Source: Oxytricha trifallax (taxonomy: Eukaryota > Ciliophora > Spirotrichea > Sporadotrichida > Oxytrichidae). From it: 64,000 bases of DNA. The position numbers were made by a program, and so were the translations under genes. Shown in pieces: positions 48,700 to 59,986 of this stretch (positions are counted from its first letter, which is position 1; each line of letters starts with the position of its first letter). The DNA is taken from positions 1-64,000 of the forward strand of contig ARYC01000307.1 of assembly GCA_000711775.1 (NCBI GenBank), in the 5' to 3' direction. Below the pieces are notes generated by a model. The model searched no databases. It was given only the letters and a program-made list of their open reading frames with translations, and was not told where the DNA came from.

Positions 48700-51600
48700 T
48701 TTCTAAATAATTCTCCTTAAATAGTCCTAATTATTTATCAAATTACATTCAGAAACTAAATTTTCAAATTATATTCTCAACTTAATAATAGTATTATATC
48801 TCAACACTATTTTTTAAATTAAAATTTCATTAGTGAATCTTGACTGGTGTTAATCTTCAATAATACTCATCTGCTGATTCTTATTGACACTGCTTACTTG
48901 ATTAAGTATTTGGTTTTGAACCATTTCCCTGCTGTTGAAGTTTTAAGTTTAATATAGTCTGTAAATTTATCCCTTCAATCGCTACTCCATAGACACAATG
49001 TGATGTCCATTAATGTTGAATTAAACCTACTACTCATCAATATTATAAGGTGTGATGACTCTCTTCCCGCCATTAACATCCTTCACTATAATTCTTCGAT
49101 TTGTATTAAAATAATCAAGCAACTTCTTGGGTCTCTATCCCAGAGCAGACTTTGATAGTTTTGAGATGTTTTGCTATTCAGTGTTGTAATCTTGAACTTA
49201 ATTTCCAATGTAAAGTTGGCTTTAAGAAGTGTCTTAATTTGCTATGTTTTAGTAGATAACTTCCTTGAAAACTTTTGATTCTATCTAAGGTTCATTAATG
49301 AATATCAATTCTTCATCTAGAGCAGGAGGGCTTGTAAAGCAAAAGAATTTAAAATATTTATCTATAATTGAATTATACCAACATCTCTACATTAAAACCT
49401 CAAATAACTTAAATATAGAAAATTTTAATTAAAGAAAAAAATTTAAAATAAAAAGAAAATTTTTTTGATAAAAGAAAAATTGAGGATATATTGTATTATA
49501 ATGTATATATCTGATAAGGATCCTATAAATTTTTTTTAAAAAAAGAATCTATTTTAGTTTTTAATATATTTATTATTTAGATCTTTTCAAATTCTAATTT
49601 ATTATTTAAAATTATTTTTATATAAATAGAACTTGAAATTAGCAAAGTTTGCTATTGTATTAATTTTAAGATAACTCAATTCAAGTATTGGCATTATCAA
49701 GCTATAACTTCAAATTTATTCAATAACTTTTATAGTATAGTTAAGTGACATTTTCTTTTTCAACAATAAACATAAATCAAGAATATATTAGGCCATTGGT
49801 TTTATTCTCTGTTTTATTAATAATGAACATTTAAAAATTTAAACTTAAATAATAATATAATATTTTTAGTTTGTATTCTTCTTCATCAATTGATATTTTA
49901 TGAATCATCGATGTCTTAATTTTCTCTGTAGATATTTTAGAATTACCATAATAAACTTAAACAATGTAGCAAAAAACAACTATTATAGCAATAATCCATA
50001 GTTGATAAATGGCTTGGATGCTTATGATGATGGATTCTTAGAGTCTCTTTGATAAACAATTTGCTTTTTTGACTAGTTACTAAACACTCCAGTCATCCTA
50101 TTATTAACTTATTTCTCTTCTGCCTACATTTCACTTTATTTCGATATTAATTTATTTTCTAGGGGTCTCTACCCTACATTAAACGAATTCATTCTTTGTC
50201 TCTGTTCCATGTAGATGCTGTCCCAGTCTGGAGGAGTATGTGATATCGAAGTGATTTTTGAGGAGGTGAGATTCTTAGCTTGGTTTTACTGGGATTAATC
50301 ACTAAAATTGATTGAAATATAGGCAATTATAAATCATAATACATCCGTTTTAAGAGATATAAATGCTAGTTTGGGGAGAGATACTTTGTAATTGATCCTT
50401 AAATTTAACTCTTTATTAATGACTTTTATAGTCGAATTTATTATATAATTTAATATTTTTATTTTATTAAAACTGATGGTTCTATATTTTTAACTAATGC
50501 ATATAGCAAATCTCCATTCTAATTATGATAATTCAGGCATACCAACTTTACTATTAAAATAAAATATTATTAATGCTTTAAAAAGAAATGATAATAAATT
50601 GATAATATTTATTAATAGTTAAATTTATTGAATGAATAAATATTAGAAGTTATAAATTTTTATTTCTGATATACCTTTTTTTATTGTGAATCAGCATTTA
50701 GAAAATTAAACTTTTATTCTTCTAGTAAATCCTGCTTAAAGAGTGGTGTATCCTAATAATTCATAAAGTACACAGGATCTTCTACAACCTAGATATCTTG
50801 ATTGATTGAGCTAGTCTGGAATTATGCCAAGACTTTCTATGAATTAGTTAGATCTCTGATTCCTTTGGCTTAAATCATTAGTTATTGCTCAATCAAATAA
50901 GGTTTTAATAAAATAAAAAATATGTTAAGATATATTAATTATTCAGCCTTTTCATTCATAAATAATTATGGCTCTTTAATTATAAAATAAGAATTTCTAA
51001 GTTATATGACTGATTTATTTTTAAGTAATATATAAATCAAATATAGACGTTTTATTAAATAGAGGATTCTAATATGAATCCAATTTTTACTTTAAAATAT
51101 TCAATCATATTTTATGTTGTTAAATTTTGTAAAATTATTATGCCATAGCATTATCTCAAATTATTTTAAAATTCATAAATATTCTTTTGAGCCACCTGAC
51201 TGTCTCTATGTTTTAGATTATTCATTCTTTTCTCTTTTATTTTACTTATGCAATTCTTCCTTTGACTCTAGCTCTGACCTTAGTATCTAAGAAGAGAACA
51301 TATCCAAACCCTTAGGTTTCAATAGATCTTAATACTACTGCAAGTTTCTTGGGGACATCTAAGCATCAGAAGATTATTTCTCCTCAATACTTCTCTGCAA
51401 GTCATTAGCTCTCTGTAAACTTTTCTTCAGTAATGAAGTTTAAGACTTTTAATTTACGTTCAGCTGAATCTTTTTCATAGAATACACTTATTTAGGGGAG
51501 GTATCTTATTTAATTTTGCTCTAACTGCCTTAGTGACTCATGTTATTAGTGTATTTTTGAGAGGGATTTAATCTTTGTTACAACAACTACTAAACATCAG

Positions 51601-54600
51601 TCTCATTTATTTATGAGTCCATGGTTTAAGTAAAACCCCATAGATCAATTATGACATGAGAATAGGAGTTAAGAACAATTAAATTGAAAATTAATTATTA
51701 TTGGCGTATAATTATAATGTTTGGTTTAATTATTAAAACTATTGGCTCGATTAATTGTCCTTATAAAATAATCCAATCAGAGTGTGTAAATTTGATTTTA
51801 GCCTAATTATATATATTATTAGCCAATAATTATTTATTTTTAATTTAATTGTTCTTAACTCCTATTCTCATGTCTTAATTGATCTATGGGGTTTTATACC
51901 CTAAACTTTCATTTCCAATTACAGTGTTTTATTATAAACTGCACTTTCTCTTACTTGATTTAGATTGGGATTTCTTCTTGCTATCAAGAGTATTATTTCT
52001 CTCTCTAGATTTAGGCTTAGTCAAATACCAATTTGAGGCATTATTCATGATTTATTTAGTCTTCACTTTTATCTGGGCTGAATTGTTGAGCTATCTTTAA
52101 ATCTTTTTATAGTTATTTACTACCATTTCACTTCTATATTTGCCCTTATCTTATTGTTGATGCTAGATGTTCCGACCGAGACCCGTACCCCCCCCGTACC
52201 CCTCTTCTAAAAAATACCCCCTTCACACCCGTACCCCCCGTACCCCCCCATATTCCCCCGTACCCTCCATACCCCCCATTCCCCCCTTAAAATCCCCCAT
52301 TTCATATGAAATTTTTTATCCGCGCAGTCTGAATCGATTTCCTTCATGACATCTCGTCATCATATATAGATAATTTTTTATAAGAAATATCATAAATTTT
52401 TGAAAATTTATTCTTTGCTTATTAACCCATAATAGCATATTAATTTCATTTTTTTTAATTTTTCAACGCTCACCATTATTTTTGAGTACATACTCTCATA
52501 AGAAATTATTTATTTTATGAGTAACACATTGATAAACATAATTTTATTTTAAAATGATAATTATTTATAAAGTACTTTCTATAATTCTTAATATCTTTGG
52601 GTAATGACCCCCTGCGATGGGCCGCTAAAAGTTTTTTCTATATTTTTCTTAAATAGTATAAAAATCATTAAAACATCAAAGTAACTTGTCATAAGTCATT
52701 AATAAGCTCCCTTATGAGTTATAAAAGCAGTCTATAACAACAAAAAATATAATAACTTTTATCAATAACATCATAAAATGCATTCAATTTAAAAGTAATA
52801 TTACTAATTTAATTAAATATTTTATGATTAATATATTTATTTTTTCACAAATTTATATTCTAATATCATGATTAGATGTTATTTTTGCGACAAAAGATTA
52901 ATGCTTTGTGTAATCTTATAGATCATTATGCTAAATGATTGTTTTGTCGCAAAAATAACATCTAATCATGATATTAGAATATAAATTTGTGAAAAAATAA
53001 ATATATTAATCATAAAATATTTAATTAAATTAGTAATATTACTTTAAAATTGAATGCATTTTATGATGTTATTGATAAAAGTTATTATATTTTTTGTTGT
53101 TATAGACTGCTTTTATAACTCATAAGGGAGCTTATTAATGACTTATGACAAGTTACTTTGATGTTTTAATGATTTTTATACTATTTAAGAAAAATATAGA
53201 AAAAACTTTTAGCGGCCCATCGCAGGGGGTCATTACCCAAAGATATTGAGAATTATAGAAAGTACTTTATAAATAATTATCATTTTAAAATAAAATTATG
53301 TTTATCAATGTGTTACTCATAAAATAAATAATTTCTTATGAGAGTATGTACTCAAAAATAATGGCGAGCGTTGAAAAATTAAAAAAAATGAAATTAATAT
53401 GCTATTATGGGTTATTAAGCAAAGAATAAATTTTCAAAAATTTATGATATTTCTTATAAAAAATTATCTATATATGATGACGAGATGTCATGAAGGAAAT
53501 CGATTCAGACTGCGCGGATAAAAAATTTCATATGAAATGGGGGATTTTATGGGGGGGAATGGGGGGTATGGAGGGTACGGGGGAATGGAGGGTACGGGGT
53601 CTACGGGTGTGAAGGGGGTATTTTTTAGAAGAGGGGTACGGGGGGGGTACGGGTCTCGGTCGGAACAGCTAGACATTTTAACCCAGGTTTTAATAGAAAA
53701 ATGATGATTTACTTTGCTTAGTAAAAGAATCATTCTACAGAGAATTACCTGCTATGAAAGTGTGATTATTATTCGAAACTTTCTATTGTTCACTATGATT
53801 CACAGAATGTTGCTAATGAAAAGTATCATAGAATCTCTTATCCTCGGAGTGTATAGTCTAAGAGATGCTTTTATCATGTTAATTTTTACTACTATCTTTA
53901 AAAGCTGCTGTTCACGTTGTTGTATAAAACTATTGACCTTATAATTGCAGATTCTCTTGAGACTCTTTCACACCAAATTAATCCATGATTTTCTTGAGTT
54001 GCTGCATTTTATATGATTTTTGGTTTATTTTTTAAGTGGCTGTGTATATATCTGTACAAACTTTATTTGGGTCTATTAGATTTGTAGTCTAACTTAAAAT
54101 TCGTTTTTAATCTATATTGATTAACTTAGGAGTCTTAAAATTTGGCAAAAAACAGTTATTGTGATTATACAAAGTGCTATAGAAGAAGAATTTATATTTT
54201 GAGAATTTAGATTACTTTATAAGTTAGTATGATACTGGAGTCTTGACAGGAGAATTTGATTAACTAGGAGATGAGTAAATTTAAATCTATCTTGTTATTT
54301 AAGGATTTTGAAACGACGCTTTTTATTAAGAGTTGGGCTGGGCTAGTAATGCTCTTAATTCCATGATTTAATTATCTATTTTATTTTATCTATACCTCAC
54401 CTATAATTAAGCATGTTTCAAATTTCAAAATATGAATATAGTTACTTTTAGTAATTGGGTTATTTTTGATTAATCCGTTATCATCTGAGATAAAATTGTC
54501 ATAGTTTTTCTAGCTATTCATTTATACATGCATACTCTATCTGTTCTAATAAAGCCTATTCTTACTATAAGGACCTTCACGGGGAGCACTCATTTGACTA

Positions 54601-54632
54601 CCTGAAAAGCTACTATTAGAACTTTTTCGCAT
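48700..54632 (-). CDS. Gene B3: long Gln/Asn/Ser/Lys-rich protein, split by introns and germline inserts
   Basis: Minus-strand coding blocks, N to C: 54632-about 54500 (MRKSSNSSFSGSQMSAPRE), about 54364-54230 (ALLAQPNSQQKAS, SSPSQSNSPVKTPV), 54007-53668 (MQQLKKIMDQFGVKESQ), 52161-51897 (LTKPKSRERNNTLDSKKK), 51630-51195 (RANDLQRSIEEKQ), about 50910-50660, 50320-49925 (HTPPDWDSIYMEQRQR) and 49360-48700 (RPKKLLDYFNTN). Gln is mostly TAA/TAG. Removing the 1500 bp palindrome and the 264 bp MITE each rejoins the frame. The other gaps are unresolved introns or inserts. The composition suggests a disordered or coiled-coil protein; no family was recognised. The start could be at 54632 or 54364. The last exon is shared with truncated copies B1 and B2, which makes B3 the likely intact parent. 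Confidence 0.6.
51631..51894. mobile_element. TA-flanked MITE / IES in B3, 264 bp
   Basis: Terminal inverted repeats of about 75 bp start TAAAACCCCATAGATC and run through GACATGAGAATAGGAG to near ATTATTGGC. TA is present at 51631 and 51895. Removal leaving one TA gives, on the minus strand, GGG TAT ACT TAA ACC ATG, an open junction between NESLGY and TQTMDSQINE. The AAAACCCC tip echoes C4A4-type transposon ends. It has no gene. Confidence 0.85.
52168..53667. mobile_element. 1500 bp near-perfect palindrome (foldback element) in B3
   Basis: Starts TGTTCCGACCGAGACCC, ends with its inverse, and is flanked by GCTAGA on both sides (52162-52167, 53668-53673). Arms of about 728 bp (52168-52895, 52942-53667) surround a 46 bp loop. 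The outer ~150 bp of each arm is built from CCGTACCCCC-type tracts. Terminus and 6 bp duplication match the elements at 2828 and 36152. Removing it with one GCTAGA joins B3 in frame on the minus strand (GQNVQ to HQQQDKGKYRSEM). Proline-rich frames at 52167-52349 and 53488-53733 are by-products of the C tracts. The arms are almost identical, so it is recent or kept alike by conversion. Confidence 0.9.
53908..53937 (-). other. Possible 30 nt intron in B3
   Basis: On the minus strand GTCAATAG...GTGAACAG, 30 nt, contains the only in-frame TGA of this block; removal keeps frame (LQLQ-AAFKDSS). The GTC start is less typical than GTA, so it is uncertain. Confidence 0.4.
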
Positions 54633-54649
54633 TTTTCTGTTCTTTTTGT

Positions 54650-55300
54650 TTTAATATTACTTACAAATATAATTTTGATATAAGAGAATTATTTATAAAT
54701 CTATGAAATATATTAATAATGCTGCCCACCAGTCTGGCTTCCTGTAATATAATCCTTTAAACTATTTAATTTGTTTGACTGAGTCTTTTTATAGCTGCAA
54801 TTAATGCATATTAATTTAAGGTTTAATAGAAAATATATTGGGATCTATGAATAAAAATGGTAATTTAAGTTGAAAAAAAGTAGCAATTTTCTTATTATCT
54901 CACGTTAAAATAACCTTAAATCATGTTATAGTTTTTACTGCTGTTTTTTCTTAGTTATTTCTTAATTTTCTATTTGACATTTTACAATTAATAAAAGGAA
55001 ACATATATAATAAATAAAAAATAAATTTATAAGCAATGGAAGCCTATAAATAATGATGTAGAAGGAGTTTGTACTAAAAGAAAATTAAATACAAAAAAAA
55101 AATAAAACATTTATCAGAATTTCATTTCCAAATGATATACCTGGTTTAATTAGAGGAGGATTAAGACAAAAATCCACAATTAAACAGAAAAAAAATATCA
55201 AGGAACTTAAATCTCAAAAATTTATGTAAATATGAAAAAGGATGTAAATACAATAAACTGTGGTTTTAGACTACCTTTTTGTGATTTTCTTAATAAGTTC
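54650..55300. other. AT-rich spacer upstream of B3
   Basis: No gene supported; should include the B3 promoter. Confidence 0.5.
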
Positions 55301-55359
55301 TGATTTAATCCTTATTTTAATTCTTATAATTATCTATTCTCTTCATTTATCACAATAAT

Positions 55360-55960
55360 TTTGAATATGCAAGCTGTCTTAGACATGCAATAATCTCTTT
55401 AGAATCTTTCTCACATTTACAAGCAATAAATCGCTACATGGCATGCTTATCTCAATTATTATTACTGATAATTCCCATGTATCACATGCTTTGTAACTTC
55501 TCCATTCTTATTTCTCTATAAATCATCCTTGAAAGCCTTTTACATTTCCTAGAGGAGATACTTTGCTCTTTTTAGCTCTATTAGAATATTTAAATAAATT
55601 CACAGAGGTTGAAATTCATACATGATATATTTTAGCTTGTGCTGAAGGTATTCCGTACATTATATGGGTTAATTCGATAGAATAGATTGAGTTAGAAGCA
55701 TAAAAATTCATAGTATAAAAATATTTGAATATACATATCCAGCTGGCTTAGCCCTAGTATTAATTTCCTAACATCTTTTAATAATAATGATAATATCTTT
55801 TAGGCTCAAATTTCTTAGAAGCAAAATTTTTGAAGCTTTCTCTACCCTAAAAACTATCTGATAACATTTTAACCATTTGATTTGTTGGTATCTGTTGTCA
55901 TATTAAACTATTTTTTAAATAATTTCACGCAAAAGAAGTTTAATGATAAGTTAGTATAAC
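55360..55960 (-). pseudogene. Coding-like relic, possibly kinase-related
   Basis: The minus strand has natural-looking pieces such as NRAKKSKVSPLGNVKGFQG and CDTWELSVIIIEISMP, with a TGA between them. W-x-x-S-x-I-I-E-x-S-x-P resembles the region after the activation loop of protein kinases (DxWSLGxxLYEL), and GNVKGF recalls GNVFVL in the TBE-like kinase at 15080. It may be a decayed copy of that kinase or of a host CK1-like gene. Confidence 0.3.
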
Positions 55961-56504
55961 AAATGCTATCACTAGTCTAATTAGAGGTTTCATAATTACA
56001 GCTATAAATAATTAACATCTCATTAAGCTAAAAATAAGACAAAAAAGTAGTGTAAATTACTTTCTTTGCTTATATTTTACTCTCCAAAATTATATAGATT
56101 TAGAAATTATAGGCTATAAACCTTTTTATTCTATTATTAGAATTGTACTATTCTAATAAGAAGTATTTTAGAGGTAAAAAATAATAAGAACTTTTAGAGA
56201 TCTTAATTAGAACATAACTTGCTCAACGATATTCATAAAATATAATCAAAATTCTATAAAAATTAAGGCTGATTAAAGTTTATTATTTAAAATATGATAT
56301 ATTAAATAGTATACTATTACCCTTTCTCAACTTAAAACATCAAGATATAAAGGAAGACAGTCATTAGCACTTATTCTTTTTTTCAATTAATGAACCGTTT
56401 GAGAATTGATTTATACCAAACATTTATTAATATTTATATTATCAATGACAAGAAATTATATAAAAATAATTTTTAATTTTCAAAAAAATGAAAGGTGTAA
56501 TATT

Positions 56505-56916
56505 GTAGGAATACATTCGATTTGGGAAAATGAATTAAAATTGAAATTAAATAATTATTAATTACCTTCAGTTATAATTTTGGAAAATGTCTCCAAACCC
56601 TAGCAATATTATATTCTCTGGATATCGCATTAAAAATGAGACGGTGGTTGTTATTGCTATAATAAATTTATCTCATCGCTTAAGCGAGAAAAACGCATTA
56701 TACTATTTTTGGGAGTTAGCTAAAAATCAAAATATCTCGCTTCCTGGGATGATTCAGGAATATTGCCAATAATAAAGTCCAACTAAAATTGCGGGATCTA
56801 CCGTAGAATCCATTTATTTTTAAATTTTAAGTCACTTTTGTTTTGATAACTGCCATAATTTTAATATTTAATTAATTTAATTTAAATTCATTTTCCCAAA
56901 TCGAATGTATTCCTAC
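56505..56916. mobile_element. Short TIR element, 412 bp, AATATT target
   Basis: Both ends carry GTAGGAATACATTCGA continuing for 32 identical bp, inverted, with AATATT at 56499-56504 and 56917-56922. Same family as 14244-19126. A 61-codon frame (56587-56772) has better composition than the flanks (SHRLSEKNALYYFWELAK) and stays open longer if TAA is Gln. It is unclassified and could be a relic peptide or chance. Confidence 0.88.
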
Positions 56917-56924
56917 AATATTTA

Positions 56925-59055
56925 AATTAAAAAATGAACATCTAATTAACAAATTTCTCCTAATTTAGCAATATTCTCAATTAATGATTAATTGTTATTT
57001 TAATATTTTATTGAGTAAATGTTAGTAATGTAATTTTTCAAATTTTAATTAAAACGCTTATATAATAAAAAGCTGCGAAGTATTTAATATAAAGAATATT
57101 AAATTGAATAAAGATAATTTGTTAAACTCATCAAATTATATTCTATAAAATTGTGAGATTAACATAAATCTTGAATTTCTTACTAAATTAATTTTAATTC
57201 CTTAATTTAAAGTGCTTTTGAGGAGTTTAAAAATAACAATACATTTTGAATCTAATGAAATCTTATTAACTTGACCTTCAAAGTCAAAAAATACTAAAAA
57301 TAATCGTATATCTAAATCTGATTTTTGAATTTTGATATTATTTACTGCGTCATTTTCCTTATTTTAATTTTATTCTAATTCTAGACTCTCTTATGCTCCT
57401 TCATTTTTCACAATTAATTTTGGAAATCTAACAAACTTCAAATAATACAGATATTTAATTTCATACCTACTAATAATTTGTGAATAGATAAAGGAAATTG
57501 ATAAAAATATGATAAAAAAATATTAATATATAGGAAATACTAATGATGGTTGCAAAATTTTTAGAAAATTTTAAATGATAGAGAGAAGGGTAATAGAAGT
57601 ATCCTAAAATATTTAAAATCACCGACATTATTATATTTAGGATGTTTAAGGAATATTCGTCCATTCAAAAGAATTTAATTGACATATTAAATGAAATCCT
57701 CTCAAAGAATATAAAATTAAAAAAATTGGGTTAAAATAAATATACAAAGAGAAAATATCTTAGTTCTGATCAATTTATTTGAATATTACATTCAACAAGA
57801 TAGAGGAATAAACAAATAATTTCTATTTATAATATTTAAAATTTCTTTCAAGTAATATAAATTAGAACATGGTCGCCTAATTATAAAGTCAGTAAGAAAT
57901 TATGATAAAAGCAGAAATTGAAGATAAAAAGAACTCTTTCTAAAAGGAGGAAATATTTGGACATTACACTATTATAATAATATAATAATAATTTAGTGCT
58001 GTATATTTCTACTATTTAATATAAAAAATTCAAGATTTCTAAAAAATCTTTGCAGACTTACCTCCTCTAATACTTTAAACTATCGGAGGCACAAATACTT
58101 ATAATTATAGCGTTTAATACCTGTGTTATACAAAGCTTATATATATATATATATATATAACTTCTCTAAGTTTTTGATTTTATGAAATAACTTGTTGACT
58201 AAAACAGAATCATCTTTAAGATTCAATATTTTTCTCTTGGTATATTGAGATAGAAGGAATAACACAAGGTACTAGTCCATTATCATTTCATAGCTTGAGT
58301 TGTATTTTAACTTTCAATGTTACTTTAAATATTGCTGTATTTTTATTCCCAAGACCTCGATTTATAAATGTTAAAGTAATCACAGACTTGTAAGGATAAA
58401 TGGGGTTAATGATATTTTAATAAGCTCTCTCGATTTAATTGAAATTAAATTAAAATTTTTCAAACGTAAATGAAACATTAAAATTTTTACCTTTTTAAAA
58501 CGCATCTGATTGTCTTGAAAAGATATTCCATTCTTTTATAAAATGTTGGATAGATTAGTCAGTATTATATAGCTTAGATAGCTAATATCCAAGCTCAAAG
58601 AATAACAAGAAATTAAGTCTGTTATTACTAATGAGATAATAAATATAGTAATACTAATGTTTCAAGCGTATTTAAGTTTAGAAGTAAGTTCATATTTCTT
58701 TTATTCAATGCTTAAAAACCAAATAACACTTAATTTTGCATGACTTTTATAGAACAGCCATGCTATCAATCTATAGTTTAGATGATTAGAAATATTATTA
58801 TTCAATATAACTTTTTATTTAAATTATTAAAAACTAAGGATAGTTAACGACTCAAGCAGACAAGCTGTTTAATTTTTATTATATTGTGCTGTTATATAAC
58901 AAACACTCATAACCCCTATATACACTTGATATAATTAATGTTTTTATAAGAGTGTATTTTGCAAATAATTATAGTCTATTAATTACGAAAAATAAGCGGC
59001 AAAGTTTAATTTAAATTAAAACTTAATATTTTAATAAAAATAATTAATTTTATAA
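56925..59055. other. AT-rich spacer
   Basis: About 2.1 kb with no supportable gene. A (TA)n run of about 22 bp sits at 58138-58159. Confidence 0.5.
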
Positions 59056-59061
59056 AAAGAA

Positions 59062-59217
59062 ATGTCAAAAAGTAGAACAGCTAATCATCTTTCCAGGGCC
59101 TTCATAGATTTCTCCGTCTGCATGAATATAATTTTTCACACCCCTTGTTATTCTACTGCTCTCAGTAGAGTTGACTTGAGAAAATAGCATGCTGACTGGA
59201 CTAGACCTACTTTTTAA
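59062..59217 (-). CDS. MORN-like segment
   Basis: The minus strand reads SSPVSMLFSQVNSTESSR, then NYIHADGEIYEGPGKM and a TGA near 59062. Y-x-x-x-D-G-E-x-Y-E-G-x-G-K resembles one MORN repeat, a membrane- or lipid-associated module. Only one repeat is visible. It lies downstream of gene D and could be a separate exon or gene. Confidence 0.4.
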
Positions 59218-59407
59218 ATAATTTATAGATATAAAAATTGTAACTTACATAATATTGATGAATTATGATTTATTTTTTAGATAATAGAGAATTATAACAA
59301 ATATATTAACAATATTGGAAATAATTATAATCTCTAATCAGAATATGCAGTGCCACTCACAAAAAATGTAAGTTAAAAAAAAACATATCTGAAATTATTA
59401 TTTTTAT

Positions 59408-59545
59408 AGTTCGTACCTAGTAAGAGTGGAGGTGGCTCAAGGCGAAGACTTCACAAGAGGCTGCAATTACGAAGTAAAGGAAGCATTAAGAGGATAAGAA
59501 CAAATTACAAAACTAGTTATTGGAAGAGATGAAACTGATTTTTAA
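59408..59545 (+). CDS. Coding-like exon, coiled-coil type
   Basis: After an acceptor-like TTTTTATAG, the plus frame reads EWRWLKAKTSQEAAITKQ and HQEDKNKLQNQLLEEMK, a charged heptad-like stretch with TAA/TAG as Gln. An alternative plus frame is Arg-rich and less natural. It is isolated, with no family recognised. Confidence 0.35.
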
Positions 59546-59986
59546 GATTTACATTTTCTATTGGTATAGTTACTAATGTTATTATTTTTAGTCTAATTGT
59601 TATGTTTCTATATTTTCTAAAAAATATATCATAGATGCTTAATGCCACCATCTTCATCATTTTAACTTTTTATTTTATTTTCATTTTTAAATCAATTTAA
59701 CAGATTATCCACCACTTAATATAACTATGAATGATTTGCAGTAAGATGCAGACTCATAACATTTGCGGATATAAATCTAGTTTTATGAAAAATATTTTAG
59801 ATATATTTAGAGATTCAGTTAATAAGTATAGTTATTAGTATATTAATAATTATTAATACAAAATGGTTTTAAATAAAATCATATTAATTGCACCAAAATA
59901 CGTATAATAATTTATAATTGATCACTATACTAAAACTCTTATCAAAAAATTGGATAATCGCTTATTTTTAACCTTTAAAAACTCAA

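Noticed and set aside
51631-51896. A 22 nt intron next to the MITE in B3
   Set aside because: It was needed only with an asymmetric TA choice; using the TA inside both inverted repeats restores the frame without any intron.
52167-53733. Proline-rich ORFs at 52167-52349 and 53488-53733
   Set aside because: They are mirror images produced by the C-tract arms of the palindrome and have no independent support.
53714-53944. 76-codon plus-strand ORF
   Set aside because: Antisense to a Gln/Asn/Ser-rich B3 exon whose frame continues across the palindrome.
53940-54364. Treating the whole stretch as one continuous B3 exon
   Set aside because: Two different frames are open here because TGA is the only stop; the central AT-rich part (about 54010-54230) is probably intron, so only the less AT-rich ends were called.
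58138-58159. (TA)n run as a regulatory site
   Set aside because: Simple microsatellite in AT-rich spacer; nothing links it to a gene.
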